From positions 1 through 21,733 of IMG/VR virus record IMGVR_UViG_3300036715_001789: a stretch of DNA of 21,733 bases; one strand, written 5' to 3'. The stretch comes from a virus. The position numbers and the translations under genes were made by a program. Within the stretch, counting starts at the first letter, position 1. Every line of letters starts with the position of its first letter. Below, piece by piece: positions 14,108 through 20,368 of the stretch. The notes below the pieces were generated by a model. It saw only the letters and a list, made by a program, of their open reading frames with translations, was not told where the DNA came from and made no database searches.

Positions 14108-15120
14108 GCGTTTTCTCCTGCTGCCGCGAGGCGATCAGCAACGGCTTGGTTGCTCTGTTCGAGTGATGTCTGGCGATTCGGCCTTTCTCCCTTGGCTCTC
14201 TGGCAAATGGCCTTGAGATACGACGCAGGATCAGCAGGCCGATTAACGACCGTCGAACGAACTGCTTCAATCACGATGTCGTCTCCGTAATCATTGACCA
14301 ACTTGCCAACGAACGATCCGCATTGCGCGGCAGGCATACCGGCTTGCTGCAGCAGTGATTTACCCGAAGCCCAGAGTTCGGTCTTAGTCATGGCTTTGGC
14401 TTCATCTTGAGAAATTGGCAATTCAGTGGAATCCGACGGCTTGCCGTCAGTACCGTTAGGTACTGAATATAGTTGTCCCTTTCCCTCTCCCTTTCCCTCT
14501 CTCTTTCTCTTGGCTTCTGTTACAGAGTCTGTGACAGACTTTTTTATGCTGTTAAATTCAGTCTGTGACAGGCTCTGTGATAGCTCGCTTAACAGGGTCT
14601 GTACGTTGCTTTCTATATGAGAAAATTCAAACGTGTCACTGACTTTTGAAAGGCGAACTAGCATCGCTTGTAACCGCGCTTTACCAGTGCGTGATCGCTG
14701 GTTCATCTTGCCTTTCCACGCTTCTGCAGCTTTCTCTGCGACGACTGGGTGATACAGTCGTCCGTCGGAACATTTAATCCAACCATGCAGTGCCATAGCA
14801 CGAATCTTTTTCCACGTTTTTACGTCCCGACCAAGCTCCGCGAGGCGAGTAAGTGAAATATCATCATCCGGTATTGATCCGGATGGAACTTGATGAAATG
14901 ATTTGAGCCAAAGCGTCAACCCAGCACGCCAAGCGGTATCGTCAGCTAATGCATGAAATTCCGAATTGAAAAGCCGCGCAATATCCAGGGGCATAAAGGG
15001 AAAGTCGCGCAGATCACAATCAGTCGGTGACAAAGGATCTGGGAAAACGTCTGCTTGAGTCATGCTGCCGTTGAAAAGTATTGGCTTTTCCCGTTTTGTT
15101 GCTATAATTTCCGCAGTCAT
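14104..15120 (-). CDS. DUF1376-type phage replication initiator, 338 aa
   Basis: Residues about 38-137 (RDFPFMPLDIARLFNSEFHA, TAWRAGLTLWLKSFHQVPSG, SIPDDDISLTRLAEL, MALHGWIKCSDGRLYHP) are a DUF1376 domain, a winged-helix-like unit found in phage replication proteins. The middle holds a Ser/Gln stretch and a Lys/Glu/Gly-rich segment (KRKREGKGEGKG, 204-215). The C-terminal part (TELWASGKSLLQQAGMPAAQ, GKLVNDYGDDIVIEAVRSTV, PASYLKAICQR) resembles C-terminal domains of phage initiators and DnaT-like proteins that contact the helicase machinery. It corresponds to lambda O by position. Iteron-like repeats lie inside the gene. GAGGTAGGA precedes the ATG. Confidence 0.75.
   Translation of the reverse strand: MTAEIIATKREKPILFNGSMTQADVFPDPLSPTDCDLRDFPFMPLDIARLFNSEFHALADDTAWRAGLTLWLKSFHQVPSGSIPDDDISLTRLAELGRDVKTWKKIRAMALHGWIKCSDGRLYHPVVAEKAAEAWKGKMNQRSRTGKARLQAMLVRLSKVSDTFEFSHIESNVQTLLSELSQSLSQTEFNSIKKSVTDSVTEAKRKREGKGEGKGQLYSVPNGTDGKPSDSTELPISQDEAKAMTKTELWASGKSLLQQAGMPAAQCGSFVGKLVNDYGDDIVIEAVRSTVVNRPADPASYLKAICQRAKGERPNRQTSLEQSNQAVADRLAAAGENA
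14474..14604. other. Candidate phage replication origin inside the initiator gene
   Basis: Four near-identical 11-13 base palindromic units occur in 70 bases: TCTGTTACAGA (14516), GTCTGTGACAGAC (14527), GTCTGTGACAGGC (14561) and TCTGTGATAGC (14574), with a partial GTCTGTAC at 14597. A 20-base AT-rich spacer divides units two and three. A pure C/T tract of over 30 bases lies beside them at 14476-14511. Iterons next to an easily melted tract inside the initiator gene is the arrangement of lambda ori in O. Function inferred. Confidence 0.5.
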
Positions 15121-15143
15121 TTCCTACCTCAATTAGTTGATGA

Positions 15144-15524
15144 TTAGAGAAGCTCACTGTTCGCGCAGTGGGTTTTTTGCTTTAAATCTGTGATTACGAT
15201 CTTTGTTTGACCGCCTTTGATGACTGCATCGCTGACGATATGCAGATCCTGAATCTGGCTGTCATCAAGCCAAACTCCTGCATGTGTCAAAGCGTCCTGC
15301 AATGCTTTGAGCAAGTTATCGAGATCACGCTTGCGACGATCTGGTGGAAATACGCGGATAAACACACCCACACTTCCCTCAAGCGTTTTATGCCCGGCTT
15401 CAGCAACAATCTCAGCTACAACAGCGCGAAACTTCACGCCAGCCGGACGTATAAAGCGGGATTTACCACGAATGCCGTAGTAATGATTAATCGTTGGTGG
15501 GAATGGCAGAGTCAATGCGATCAT
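15144..15524 (-). CDS. rusA: RusA-type Holliday junction resolvase, 126 aa
   Basis: The DLDN motif (RDLDNLLKALQDALTHAGVW, residues 66-85) followed by LDDSQI (86-91) carries the acidic residues (D67, D69, D88) and Lys73 that match the RusA active site. The N-terminus (TLPFPPTINHYY) is also typical. RusA cuts four-way junctions made during phage recombination. Its length is normal (about 120 aa). The start overlaps the stop of the Ref-like gene (ATGA). It groups with NinB and the Ref-like nuclease as a recombination block. Confidence 0.9.
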   Translation of the reverse strand: MIALTLPFPPTINHYYGIRGKSRFIRPAGVKFRAVVAEIVAEAGHKTLEGSVGVFIRVFPPDRRKRDLDNLLKALQDALTHAGVWLDDSQIQDLHIVSDAVIKGGQTKIVITDLKQKTHCANSELL

Positions 15525-15946
15525 GCTGGACTCACAATCAAGAGCATTACCTGATGCAGAAGCTCAATCTGTGTCCCATACTGAGCCTCAAATCGTGCTT
15601 TATTCGGATGAACAGCGACACGTTGCATCGGGTCTGCATCGTCCTGCTGATGATGTGCCGCGCAAAGAGGAAGCACTTTTTTATGCGCACTAGGCTTAGT
15701 ACGTCCGTCGATGTGATGAATAGAGACATGCGTGTTTTTAATGCCGTCTTGCAGGCATGCGATGCAGCCCAGCGCAGCCATTTGCGACCACAGTTTTTTT
15801 TCTTCGGCAGTTACCGCGCGCTGTGATGTTTTCAAGCGCTTTGCCGATTTGACTTTCGCCAGCTTGTCTACCGATGCCGTACGCAAAACACCGGTACGGT
15901 TCATGGGCGCAGTTCTTGGCTTGAACGAGGTTCGTTTGAGAGTCAT
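15521..15946 (-). CDS. Ref-family HNH nuclease (recombination enhancement), 141 aa
   Basis: A basic N-terminal arm (KRTSFKPRTAPMNRTG, KLAKVKSAKRLK) is followed by CIAC (61-64), HHIDGRTKPSAHKKVLPLC (77-95) and HHQ (98-100). This is the zinc-bound HNH layout of the P1 Ref family, which cuts DNA where RecA filaments form a displacement loop. Length and order of motifs fit, and all metal and catalytic His/Cys positions are present. ATGA overlaps join it to NinB upstream and RusA downstream. Confidence 0.8.
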   Translation of the reverse strand: MTLKRTSFKPRTAPMNRTGVLRTASVDKLAKVKSAKRLKTSQRAVTAEEKKLWSQMAALGCIACLQDGIKNTHVSIHHIDGRTKPSAHKKVLPLCAAHHQQDDADPMQRVAVHPNKARFEAQYGTQIELLHQVMLLIVSPA

Positions 15947-16356
15947 TGATCGAACTCCACGCCAAACTCAGATGCTGCGCTTGCTTGCACCTGGTTCATG
16001 TAGTCTGAAAACTCGCCAACACTCATTTCTGTTGTTGATTTGCGCTTAATGATGACCTCGCCATCAGGCAGCGTCATTTCATCACTTATGCCGAATTTGC
16101 GAGCGTAGAACTCGTGCCACGTATCTTTGTCGAACTGGCGACCATTGACCCATGCTTGTTCTGAAATTTGCTTGAGAATTGCGCCCCAGTACATTCGGTT
16201 TTGCTGAACGTTCCGCTTACGCTCATCAGCAGTAACAATGACGCGCAACGGCTCGCCACGATCAGCAAACACTTGCGCATTCGCCCTGACAAATGCGACA
16301 ACAGCAGGCCATACGGTCGCAGTTCGGAGAGGAAACTCGCGGTAAAGTGAAGTCAT
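15943..16356 (-). CDS. ninB: NinB-like recombination protein (Orf family), 137 aa
   Basis: I place the start at the ATG at 16356, which overlaps the stop of the upstream gene (ATGA) and follows GGGGTGGGA; a GTG 15 bases upstream is less likely. The body (RVIVTADERKRNVQQNRMYW, ILKQISEQAWVNGRQFDKDT, WHEFYARKFG, IKRKSTTEMSVGEFSDYMNQ) is typical of NinB, the lambda Orf recombination mediator that helps load recombinase on SSB-coated DNA. It fits with the RecT-like gene at the right end of the window. Confidence 0.85.
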   Translation of the reverse strand: MTSLYREFPLRTATVWPAVVAFVRANAQVFADRGEPLRVIVTADERKRNVQQNRMYWGAILKQISEQAWVNGRQFDKDTWHEFYARKFGISDEMTLPDGEVIIKRKSTTEMSVGEFSDYMNQVQASAASEFGVEFDQ

Positions 16357-16550
16357 TTCCCACCCCGGCACAATTTGCAGTATTTCCGAGTTGGGTTACC
16401 AAATTTGTCGTAGAACTGTGCTACTGAACGGCGACGTCCATTGCAATGTGGCCCAGCGCAGACTCGCGTAGCGGGAATGGCATTGACGGGAGAGGACGAC
16501 TGATTGCGCAGATGCTTGAAATCAGTCGTCGCTGGTGATTGGTACGTCAT
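16353..16550 (-). CDS. Small zinc-finger-like protein, 65 aa
   Basis: Joined on both sides by ATGA overlaps. The C-terminal half has C31, C36, then YCKLC (C58, C61), giving a C-x4-C...C-x2-C pattern around a basic GRRRS and FYDKFGNPTRK stretch. This resembles small phage zinc proteins of nin-like regions but is not assignable to NinE or NinF with confidence. It lies directly before ninB. Confidence 0.65.
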   Translation of the reverse strand: MTYQSPATTDFKHLRNQSSSPVNAIPATRVCAGPHCNGRRRSVAQFYDKFGNPTRKYCKLCRGGK

Positions 16551-16729
16551 GGTTTACGCACTGACTCAACACGATCAACTGCCGCGAACATGCTGCTCTC
16601 CGCTTTAAATAATTCATCTTCCGCCACTTTTAATTGGCGCTTGATTTCAATTACGTTGCGCTTCTTTTCCGTTACGTTTTTGGCTTGCAGCGCAGCGAAC
16701 TGAACTAAATTTTCTTCTTTACGTTCCAT
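16547..16729 (-). CDS. Small coiled-coil protein, 60 aa
   Basis: The ATG at 16729 is preceded by GGAGAAAGG. Nearly all of the product is a charged helix (EKKRNVIEIKRQLKVAEDEL, FKAESSMFAAVDRVESV), probably a coiled coil. The stop overlaps the next start. Function unknown. Confidence 0.6.
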   Translation of the reverse strand: MERKEENLVQFAALQAKNVTEKKRNVIEIKRQLKVAEDELFKAESSMFAAVDRVESVRKP

Positions 16730-16746
16730 CGCTACCTTTCTCCTGG

Positions 16747-16929
16747 TTATAAATAACTACCTCTGCCTGATTCATTGTCTTGTGTTGAACGCAACAGGTG
16801 GGCGACTGCGAGCCGGTAATTCTTGGGATCGTTTTCGGACCACTTTGGGTCTATTTCTGTGGACACTGCTTCGGCTATGATCAACGTATCGAGTGAAAGC
16901 AACAGGAACAGGGCAAGGGTTTGAATCAA
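16747..16929 (-). CDS. Doubtful alternative frame overlapping the RHH gene, 60 aa
   Basis: Only a TTG can start this frame. Its first 20 residues are Leu-rich (TLALFLLLSLDTLIIAEAV) and the rest (WSENDPKNYRLAVAHLLRST) looks more protein-like than the Arg/Pro-rich C-terminus of the overlapping RHH frame. Either it is a separate small gene, or the RHH gene has shifted frame near 16920, or it is a chance reading. Confidence 0.2.
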   Translation of the reverse strand: MIQTLALFLLLSLDTLIIAEAVSTEIDPKWSENDPKNYRLAVAHLLRSTQDNESGRGSYL

Positions 16930-17065
16930 GTTCGATTTCGCGAATTAATAAATTGCGAATCAGTCCAGATTGAGAAACGTGGCGTTTTGTGCATAGCGCC
17001 TCCGTAGCCAAAAAAAGGTCTGCATCTAAATTGCTTTTTACTGAAATTGAGTGTTTTGTTTTCAT
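16772..17065 (-). CDS. Ribbon-helix-helix DNA-binding protein, 97 aa
   Basis: AGGAC lies nine bases before the ATG. Residues about 5-45 (HSISVKSNLDADLFLATEAL, then SQSGLIRNLLIREI) fit a ribbon-helix-helix fold: a short strand followed by two helices, the second with the RNLL pattern. The last 45 residues are Arg/Pro/Ser-rich and look less natural, which may mark a frame change. It is the second gene of the leftward early operon after the Cro-like gene, so a role in early regulation is likely. Confidence 0.6.
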   Translation of the reverse strand: MKTKHSISVKSNLDADLFLATEALCTKRHVSQSGLIRNLLIREIELDSNPCPVPVAFTRYVDHSRSSVHRNRPKVVRKRSQELPARSRPPVAFNTRQ

Positions 17066-17150
17066 GATTTATTCGTCCTATGAATGTGTTGCAGGAGCTA
17101 TAAAAATGGTTTGTTAAATTTCTAAAAAAAACGAGGTCGGGTCACATGGG

Positions 17151-17354
17151 TTACTCCTTAATGTTTACTTTTGGTGTGCAGCGCTTTTTGTGCAAATAAG
17201 TAAGCCGCTGGCCTACATGAAAAGAAAGCCTACTTCCGCGCTCGCCATTTTTTAATGCACTAATAAGCGACTGGCTGCATGGAACGAGCACAGCTAACTG
17301 CTTCTGAGTCAGGCCAGTTGACAGCAATTCTTGAACTGTTTTTTGAGTATCCAT
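17151..17354 (-). CDS. Cro-like repressor, 67 aa
   Basis: A compact helix-turn-helix protein (TVQELLSTGLTQKQLAVLVP, then CSQSLISALKNGERG, residues 6-40) of the size of Cro. It is divergent from the CI-like gene, across a 80-base region with three operators. A strong promoter sits so close that the transcript should start at or next to the ATG, so the message is probably leaderless. It is the first gene of the leftward early operon. By analogy it represses the CI-like promoter during lytic growth. Confidence 0.75.
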   Translation of the reverse strand: MDTQKTVQELLSTGLTQKQLAVLVPCSQSLISALKNGERGSRLSFHVGQRLTYLHKKRCTPKVNIKE

Positions 17355-17359
17355 GATTC

Positions 17360-17388
17360 ATTATCACGTTCGTGTTTAAGAAAGTCAA
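17360..17388 (-). promoter_or_regulatory. PR-like early promoter for the cro-like operon
   Basis: On the minus strand TTGACT (17383-17388) and GATAAT (17360-17365) are exactly 17 bases apart. Predicted transcription start is about 17353-17354, the A of the cro-like ATG. Operator O1 (17362-17377) covers the -10 and spacer. Confidence 0.75.
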
Positions 17389-17435
17389 GACTTTTAAACA
17401 CCTTTGTGTTTGTTTTTTATATTACATTTGTGTTA
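17362..17435. promoter_or_regulatory. Three repressor operators between cro-like and CI-like genes
   Basis: Three 16-base sites of the form WAWCAC-N4-GTGTTT: O1 TATCACGTTCGTGTTT (17362-17377), O2 AAACACCTTTGTGTTT (17396-17411, perfect arms) and O3 TATTACATTTGTGTTA (17420-17435). O1 overlaps the PR-like promoter; O2 and O3 cover the likely promoter of the CI-like gene, whose -10 (TATATT, 17418-17423) is seen but whose -35 is not clear. O3 reaches the A of the CI-like ATG. Confidence 0.75.
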
Positions 17436-17959
17436 TGAAGACACTAGCAAGCCGCCTCGCATGGGCAAGAACCAATAAAGGGCTATCACAACAAGAGTTA
17501 GCCCGTCGTTCAGGCGTATCCCAGTCCACAATTGGGAACCTTGAATCAGGGCTTCGTCTATCCTCAAGAAAGATCACTGTCATAGCATCCACACTGGATG
17601 TTGATGCGCTATGGTTGGCAGAGGGGAAAGGTTGCCCGACCACAGAGTCCATGCCGACGGCTTTCACTCAGGCCGTTGCAGCAGACGCGGAAAATACCGG
17701 CTTAGATACTCCATTACTGGCAATTACTCCAAGTAAGTCACCAAATGAACATATCCAAGCTGTCATCAAGCTGATGGAAAGCACGGATGACAAGGGCCGC
17801 AGAAAGATCAGAGACGCCGCCGAAGAGACGTTGGCGGAATACGATGCGCATTTGCGTCGAATCGGCGCAAAAAGTATCGCCAGCGATATCTTGAATATGT
17901 CAGGCCTGATGTCTTCTGATGACGTATTCTCAAAGAACAAAGAGAAAGAACAGAATTGA
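17435..17959 (+). CDS. CI-like phage repressor without a peptidase domain, 174 aa
   Basis: The start chosen is the ATG at 17435, the first with the standard XRE N-terminus (LASRLAWARTNKGLSQQELA, then RSGVSQSTIGNLESG, residues 4-39). The longer frame upstream reads through two operators. No ribosome site precedes it, and with the -10 at 17418-17423 the message would be almost leaderless, as for lambda cI from PRM. After the DNA-binding domain comes a helical stretch (ESTDDKGRRKIRDAAEETLA) and a charged tail. I see no LexA/S24-type Ser-Lys autocleavage domain. The stop overlaps the kinase start (TGATG). It should bind the five operators and hold lysogeny. Confidence 0.8.
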   Translation: MKTLASRLAWARTNKGLSQQELARRSGVSQSTIGNLESGLRLSSRKITVIASTLDVDALWLAEGKGCPTTESMPTAFTQAVAADAENTGLDTPLLAITPSKSPNEHIQAVIKLMESTDDKGRRKIRDAAEETLAEYDAHLRRIGAKSIASDILNMSGLMSSDDVFSKNKEKEQN

Positions 17960-18678
17960 TGATTGCCATCGCAACGCTGATTACCGGCACTGAGGTATCA
18001 ATTGGAGATGGTAGAAATAAACCGTTCAGGGCACCAGTCAGGATCGGCGAAGATCGCCCTATTTCAGCCATTTGTAAGCGGGTTTCGAAGGAACAGATCG
18101 CAGCAGAATGTTATGCTGCCACTCTATTAAAGGCATGGGGCTTGCCTGTGCCGACACCGCTGATTGTTGTCGATAAAGACGAATTGTTGTTTGGTAGTAC
18201 TGAAGAATATCCAAGCCTCAAGCAACGATTAAACATCAGGCTGGATTTACCAGAAGACCAGTTTAAAAAGCTGATACTCGTTGCCTGCGAAATCGTTGCT
18301 TCTTTTGAAGAAACGCCACTTGCTATCGTCGCCGATGAGGCCATCGATAATCGAGATAGAAACGTTGGTAATATCTTGTGGGATGGCAGTACGCCAAGTT
18401 TTATCGATCATGAGGCCGCATTTGGGCTATCAGAAGATAGTGATGCCAATAAATTAGTCAATATGGTCATCAATGCTGGAAAAACTGAGGCCGTTTCAAT
18501 AAAATCTGTCGCATCATCATTGACCTGGACTTTGCCAGAGATACGCGACCTATCGAGCCATGCAGACCTTGACGTAAGTGCGTTTTCGGCTTATGTTTCG
18601 GCGCGGATCGCCAACATTTCTGCACGCGTCCTGAAGAGGTTCCCTAAGCCTATCGATTTACTCTCTGAGATTACATAA
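17959..18678 (+). CDS. HipA-like protein kinase in the repressor operon, 239 aa
   Basis: The ATG at 17959 overlaps the repressor stop (TGATG). The fold has kinase landmarks: K40 in SAICKRV (ATP-binding Lys), E50 in the next helix, GLPVPTPLIVV (hinge-side strand), ADEAIDNRDRNVGNILW with D130, D133, N135, N138 (catalytic loop of HipA type), and SFIDHE with D150 (metal-binding, in the place of DFG). All key residues look intact. It is much shorter than HipA (about 440 aa) and resembles the short HipA_2-type group. XRE gene followed by an overlapping HipA-like gene copies the hipBA order. Expected to be made in the lysogen; substrate unknown. Confidence 0.7.
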   Translation: MIAIATLITGTEVSIGDGRNKPFRAPVRIGEDRPISAICKRVSKEQIAAECYAATLLKAWGLPVPTPLIVVDKDELLFGSTEEYPSLKQRLNIRLDLPEDQFKKLILVACEIVASFEETPLAIVADEAIDNRDRNVGNILWDGSTPSFIDHEAAFGLSEDSDANKLVNMVINAGKTEAVSIKSVASSLTWTLPEIRDLSSHADLDVSAFSAYVSARIANISARVLKRFPKPIDLLSEIT

Positions 18679-18679
18679 A

Positions 18680-19498
18680 ATGACAAATGCCACATGGATG
18701 CCTCTTTACTGGGAACCGGTTGCCGGAACAGATGAGCGCATCATGGCAGGCGTGATTGTTGATTATGAGAATAGTATGACTGCGCATAGGATATTGCGCG
18801 ATGATGTACTTGAAGCAATGTACGGAAAAGCATCGGGAAGCCCAAAAAACTTAATTGATACCGGGTTACGTTTTGCTTTGAAAATGGCAGAAATTTCAGG
18901 TCTGGACAGCGTAAAAGATGCTGTTCTCGGTCTGCACCCAGGCAATATCAGAACGACCGAAGCAAAAGATCGTAGCGAGGCAGTACGCATCGCTGCACTG
19001 ATGTTTTCAAGCTTATCCAATCTCGATTTGATCGATGATATTGATGCAGATGACGCTCCTACTCAGGAAGAGACAAATCGCCGACTCTCGACGGCCGTGC
19101 GCCAGATCGTAGTCGCCGAACGTCCGGATCTGGACAAGTACTTTAATCGCAATGCAAAATTGGTTGATCGCGGTGAAATAGTCAAGATTGGCTTTCTTTC
19201 CGAGCGATCAGCAATTCATTATGGCGTTTTGCACCCAATGCGGCAACCATCCAGCGTGAAAGATGCCCGTGCCAAAATCTTCGAACTGTTCAAAGTCCAC
19301 GAATACGTTGGGTTGCCTCAGTCCACCCTGATACTTGCAGTGCCACGACAAGATGAGCCGAGTTTAGGAAATAAGCAGCTCTTAAATATCATCAGGAATA
19401 CTGAAGAGTTAGTCAGGGAGGCGCAATCTGTTGGCGTTGACGTGAGGCAGGTGAATACTGCGGAAGAGGCAGCGCGTGAAACGATGGAAATAGCCTGA
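18680..19498 (+). CDS. DUF3037-like partner of the HipA-like kinase, 272 aa
   Basis: It starts one base after the kinase stop. The N-terminus (TWMPLYWEPVAGTDERIMAG, VIVDYENSMTAHRILRDDVL, EAMYGKASG) resembles the start of DUF3037-type proteins, which open with a strand, a conserved E and a 'GV' turn. The middle is helical (LRFALKMAEISGLDSVKDAV; EAVRIAALMFSSLSNLDLI). The C-terminal half (VKIGFLSERSAIHYGVLHPM, KIFELFKVHEYVG, STLILAVPRQDEPSLG) looks like a second alpha/beta domain. DUF3037 proteins are often next to short HipA-like kinases, which supports a two-gene unit. Function unknown; a substrate or regulator of the kinase is possible. Confidence 0.6.
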   Translation: MTNATWMPLYWEPVAGTDERIMAGVIVDYENSMTAHRILRDDVLEAMYGKASGSPKNLIDTGLRFALKMAEISGLDSVKDAVLGLHPGNIRTTEAKDRSEAVRIAALMFSSLSNLDLIDDIDADDAPTQEETNRRLSTAVRQIVVAERPDLDKYFNRNAKLVDRGEIVKIGFLSERSAIHYGVLHPMRQPSSVKDARAKIFELFKVHEYVGLPQSTLILAVPRQDEPSLGNKQLLNIIRNTEELVREAQSVGVDVRQVNTAEEAARETMEIA

Positions 19499-19577
19499 TC
19501 GGTGAAGCAGCATCAGGAGTAGAAAAAATAAAACCCGCCGCCTTTGAGTTTCCATACCTGCATACCATGCAATCGTG

Positions 19578-19736
19578 CTATGCGGTGCGTGTACTCAAAT
19601 CAGAGCCACAATGCTTGCACTTAATCGCCTCGATCCTGATTTCTTCCGCGGGCTTACTACCCGGATCAACAATTGATTCCTTTTTCCCGCAACCAACGAT
19701 AAGTAGCGCTGCCATCAAAGCTATGCCTATTTTCAT
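19578..19736 (-). CDS. Small lipoprotein with a CxxC pair, 52 aa
   Basis: AAGGAG lies four bases before the ATG at 19736. The product starts MKIGIALMAALLIVGCGKKE: a charged start, a hydrophobic core and a lipobox LIVGC with C16 as the lipid-carrying residue. The mature part is only 36 aa, with CKHC (C40, C43) near the end, a half zinc-ribbon-like motif. It points against the repressor operon, between that operon and the PL-like promoter. Membrane lipoproteins in this region of temperate phages often alter the host surface or block superinfection. That role here is inference. Confidence 0.7.
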   Translation of the reverse strand: MKIGIALMAALLIVGCGKKESIVDPGSKPAEEIRIEAIKCKHCGSDLSTRTA

Positions 19737-19900
19737 GATGCTCCTTAAATGTAATTTTTTGTATCAAAGTTAATTATTGCTCTTTATGCCATTTTCGGCA
19801 ATGCAAACAATCATCCTCACACTGCCCTCATGTAGTTTTTTCTACTAAAAACCCTCGGAGTTGTATTTTTGTTGTGACACGCAATAAATAAAAAAATAAA

Positions 19901-19941
19901 TATCACAAATGTGTTTGACTATTTTAAACACATACGTGATA
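19901..19941. promoter_or_regulatory. Two repressor operators at the PL-like promoter
   Basis: O4 TATCACAAATGTGTTT (19901-19916) and O5 AAACACATACGTGATA (19926-19941, opposite orientation) share the arms of the three operators at 17362-17435. O4 touches the -35 and O5 covers spacer and -10. Centres are 25 bases apart. Confidence 0.75.
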
Positions 19942-19943
19942 AT
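19915..19943 (+). promoter_or_regulatory. PL-like early promoter
   Basis: TTGACT (19915-19920) and GATAAT (19938-19943) are spaced by 17 bases. The 29-base promoter matches the PR-like promoter at 25 positions. Transcription should start near 19950 and run into the 125-aa gene. Confidence 0.8.
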
Positions 19944-19979
19944 TCCCACATCGCAGCAAACAACTCACCGGAGATTCAG

Positions 19980-20357
19980 ATGAACTTCACATTACCAGCT
20001 CACTTGCGCAAAAAAGACGAAGACACCGTTGCGCATTTGTTTGCGAAAGCAGTCGAGAGTGAAACGGCGTCATTGACGCAGCAACTCAAAACAGCGGCAG
20101 CGAACATGAATAAGCCGATGAGCGAAGTGGGCGTCAAGGTTTTCAACAGATCGTTAGATTGCCTGATCGATACGTTTGACGACGCTTATGGCTATGTCGA
20201 AGGCGACGATGCGGCGCGCAAGGTCGAAATCATGCAGGCGTATGTCGCCGGTGACAGAGAAAAATTCTTTGCGTTGCATGACTCGCTATTCAAGCAATCA
20301 ATTGCCCGTGAAGCGGAAAGAAACATCGAAGAAAACGAAGTAGATAACGGAGATTGA
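19980..20357 (+). CDS. First gene of the PL-like operon, 125 aa, unknown function
   Basis: The ATG at 19980 follows CCGGAGA. The longer frame starts inside the promoter and is excluded. The product (MNFTLPAHLRKKDEDTVAHL, AVESETASLTQQLKTAAANM, KVFNRSLDCLIDTFDDAYGY, MQAYVAGDREKFFALHDSLF) is helical and acidic at the end (NIEENEVDNGD). It lies in the place of lambda N but is acidic, not an Arg-rich RNA binder, so it is not an N homologue by look. It is directly under repressor control. No named family recognised. Confidence 0.75.
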   Translation: MNFTLPAHLRKKDEDTVAHLFAKAVESETASLTQQLKTAAANMNKPMSEVGVKVFNRSLDCLIDTFDDAYGYVEGDDAARKVEIMQAYVAGDREKFFALHDSLFKQSIAREAERNIEENEVDNGD

Positions 20358-20368
20358 TCTCGCCAAGA

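Noticed and set aside
15150-15180. Hairpin CACTG/CAGTG with a T tract on the plus strand in the end of rusA
   Set aside because: It points against the direction of all genes around it, and the stem is only five base pairs.
17100-17150. Ribosome site followed by ATGTGA and a T8 run just after the cro-like gene
   Set aside because: A start-stop or tR1-like terminator was considered, but the AAGGAG is explained by the last codons of the cro-like gene and no stable stem precedes the T run.
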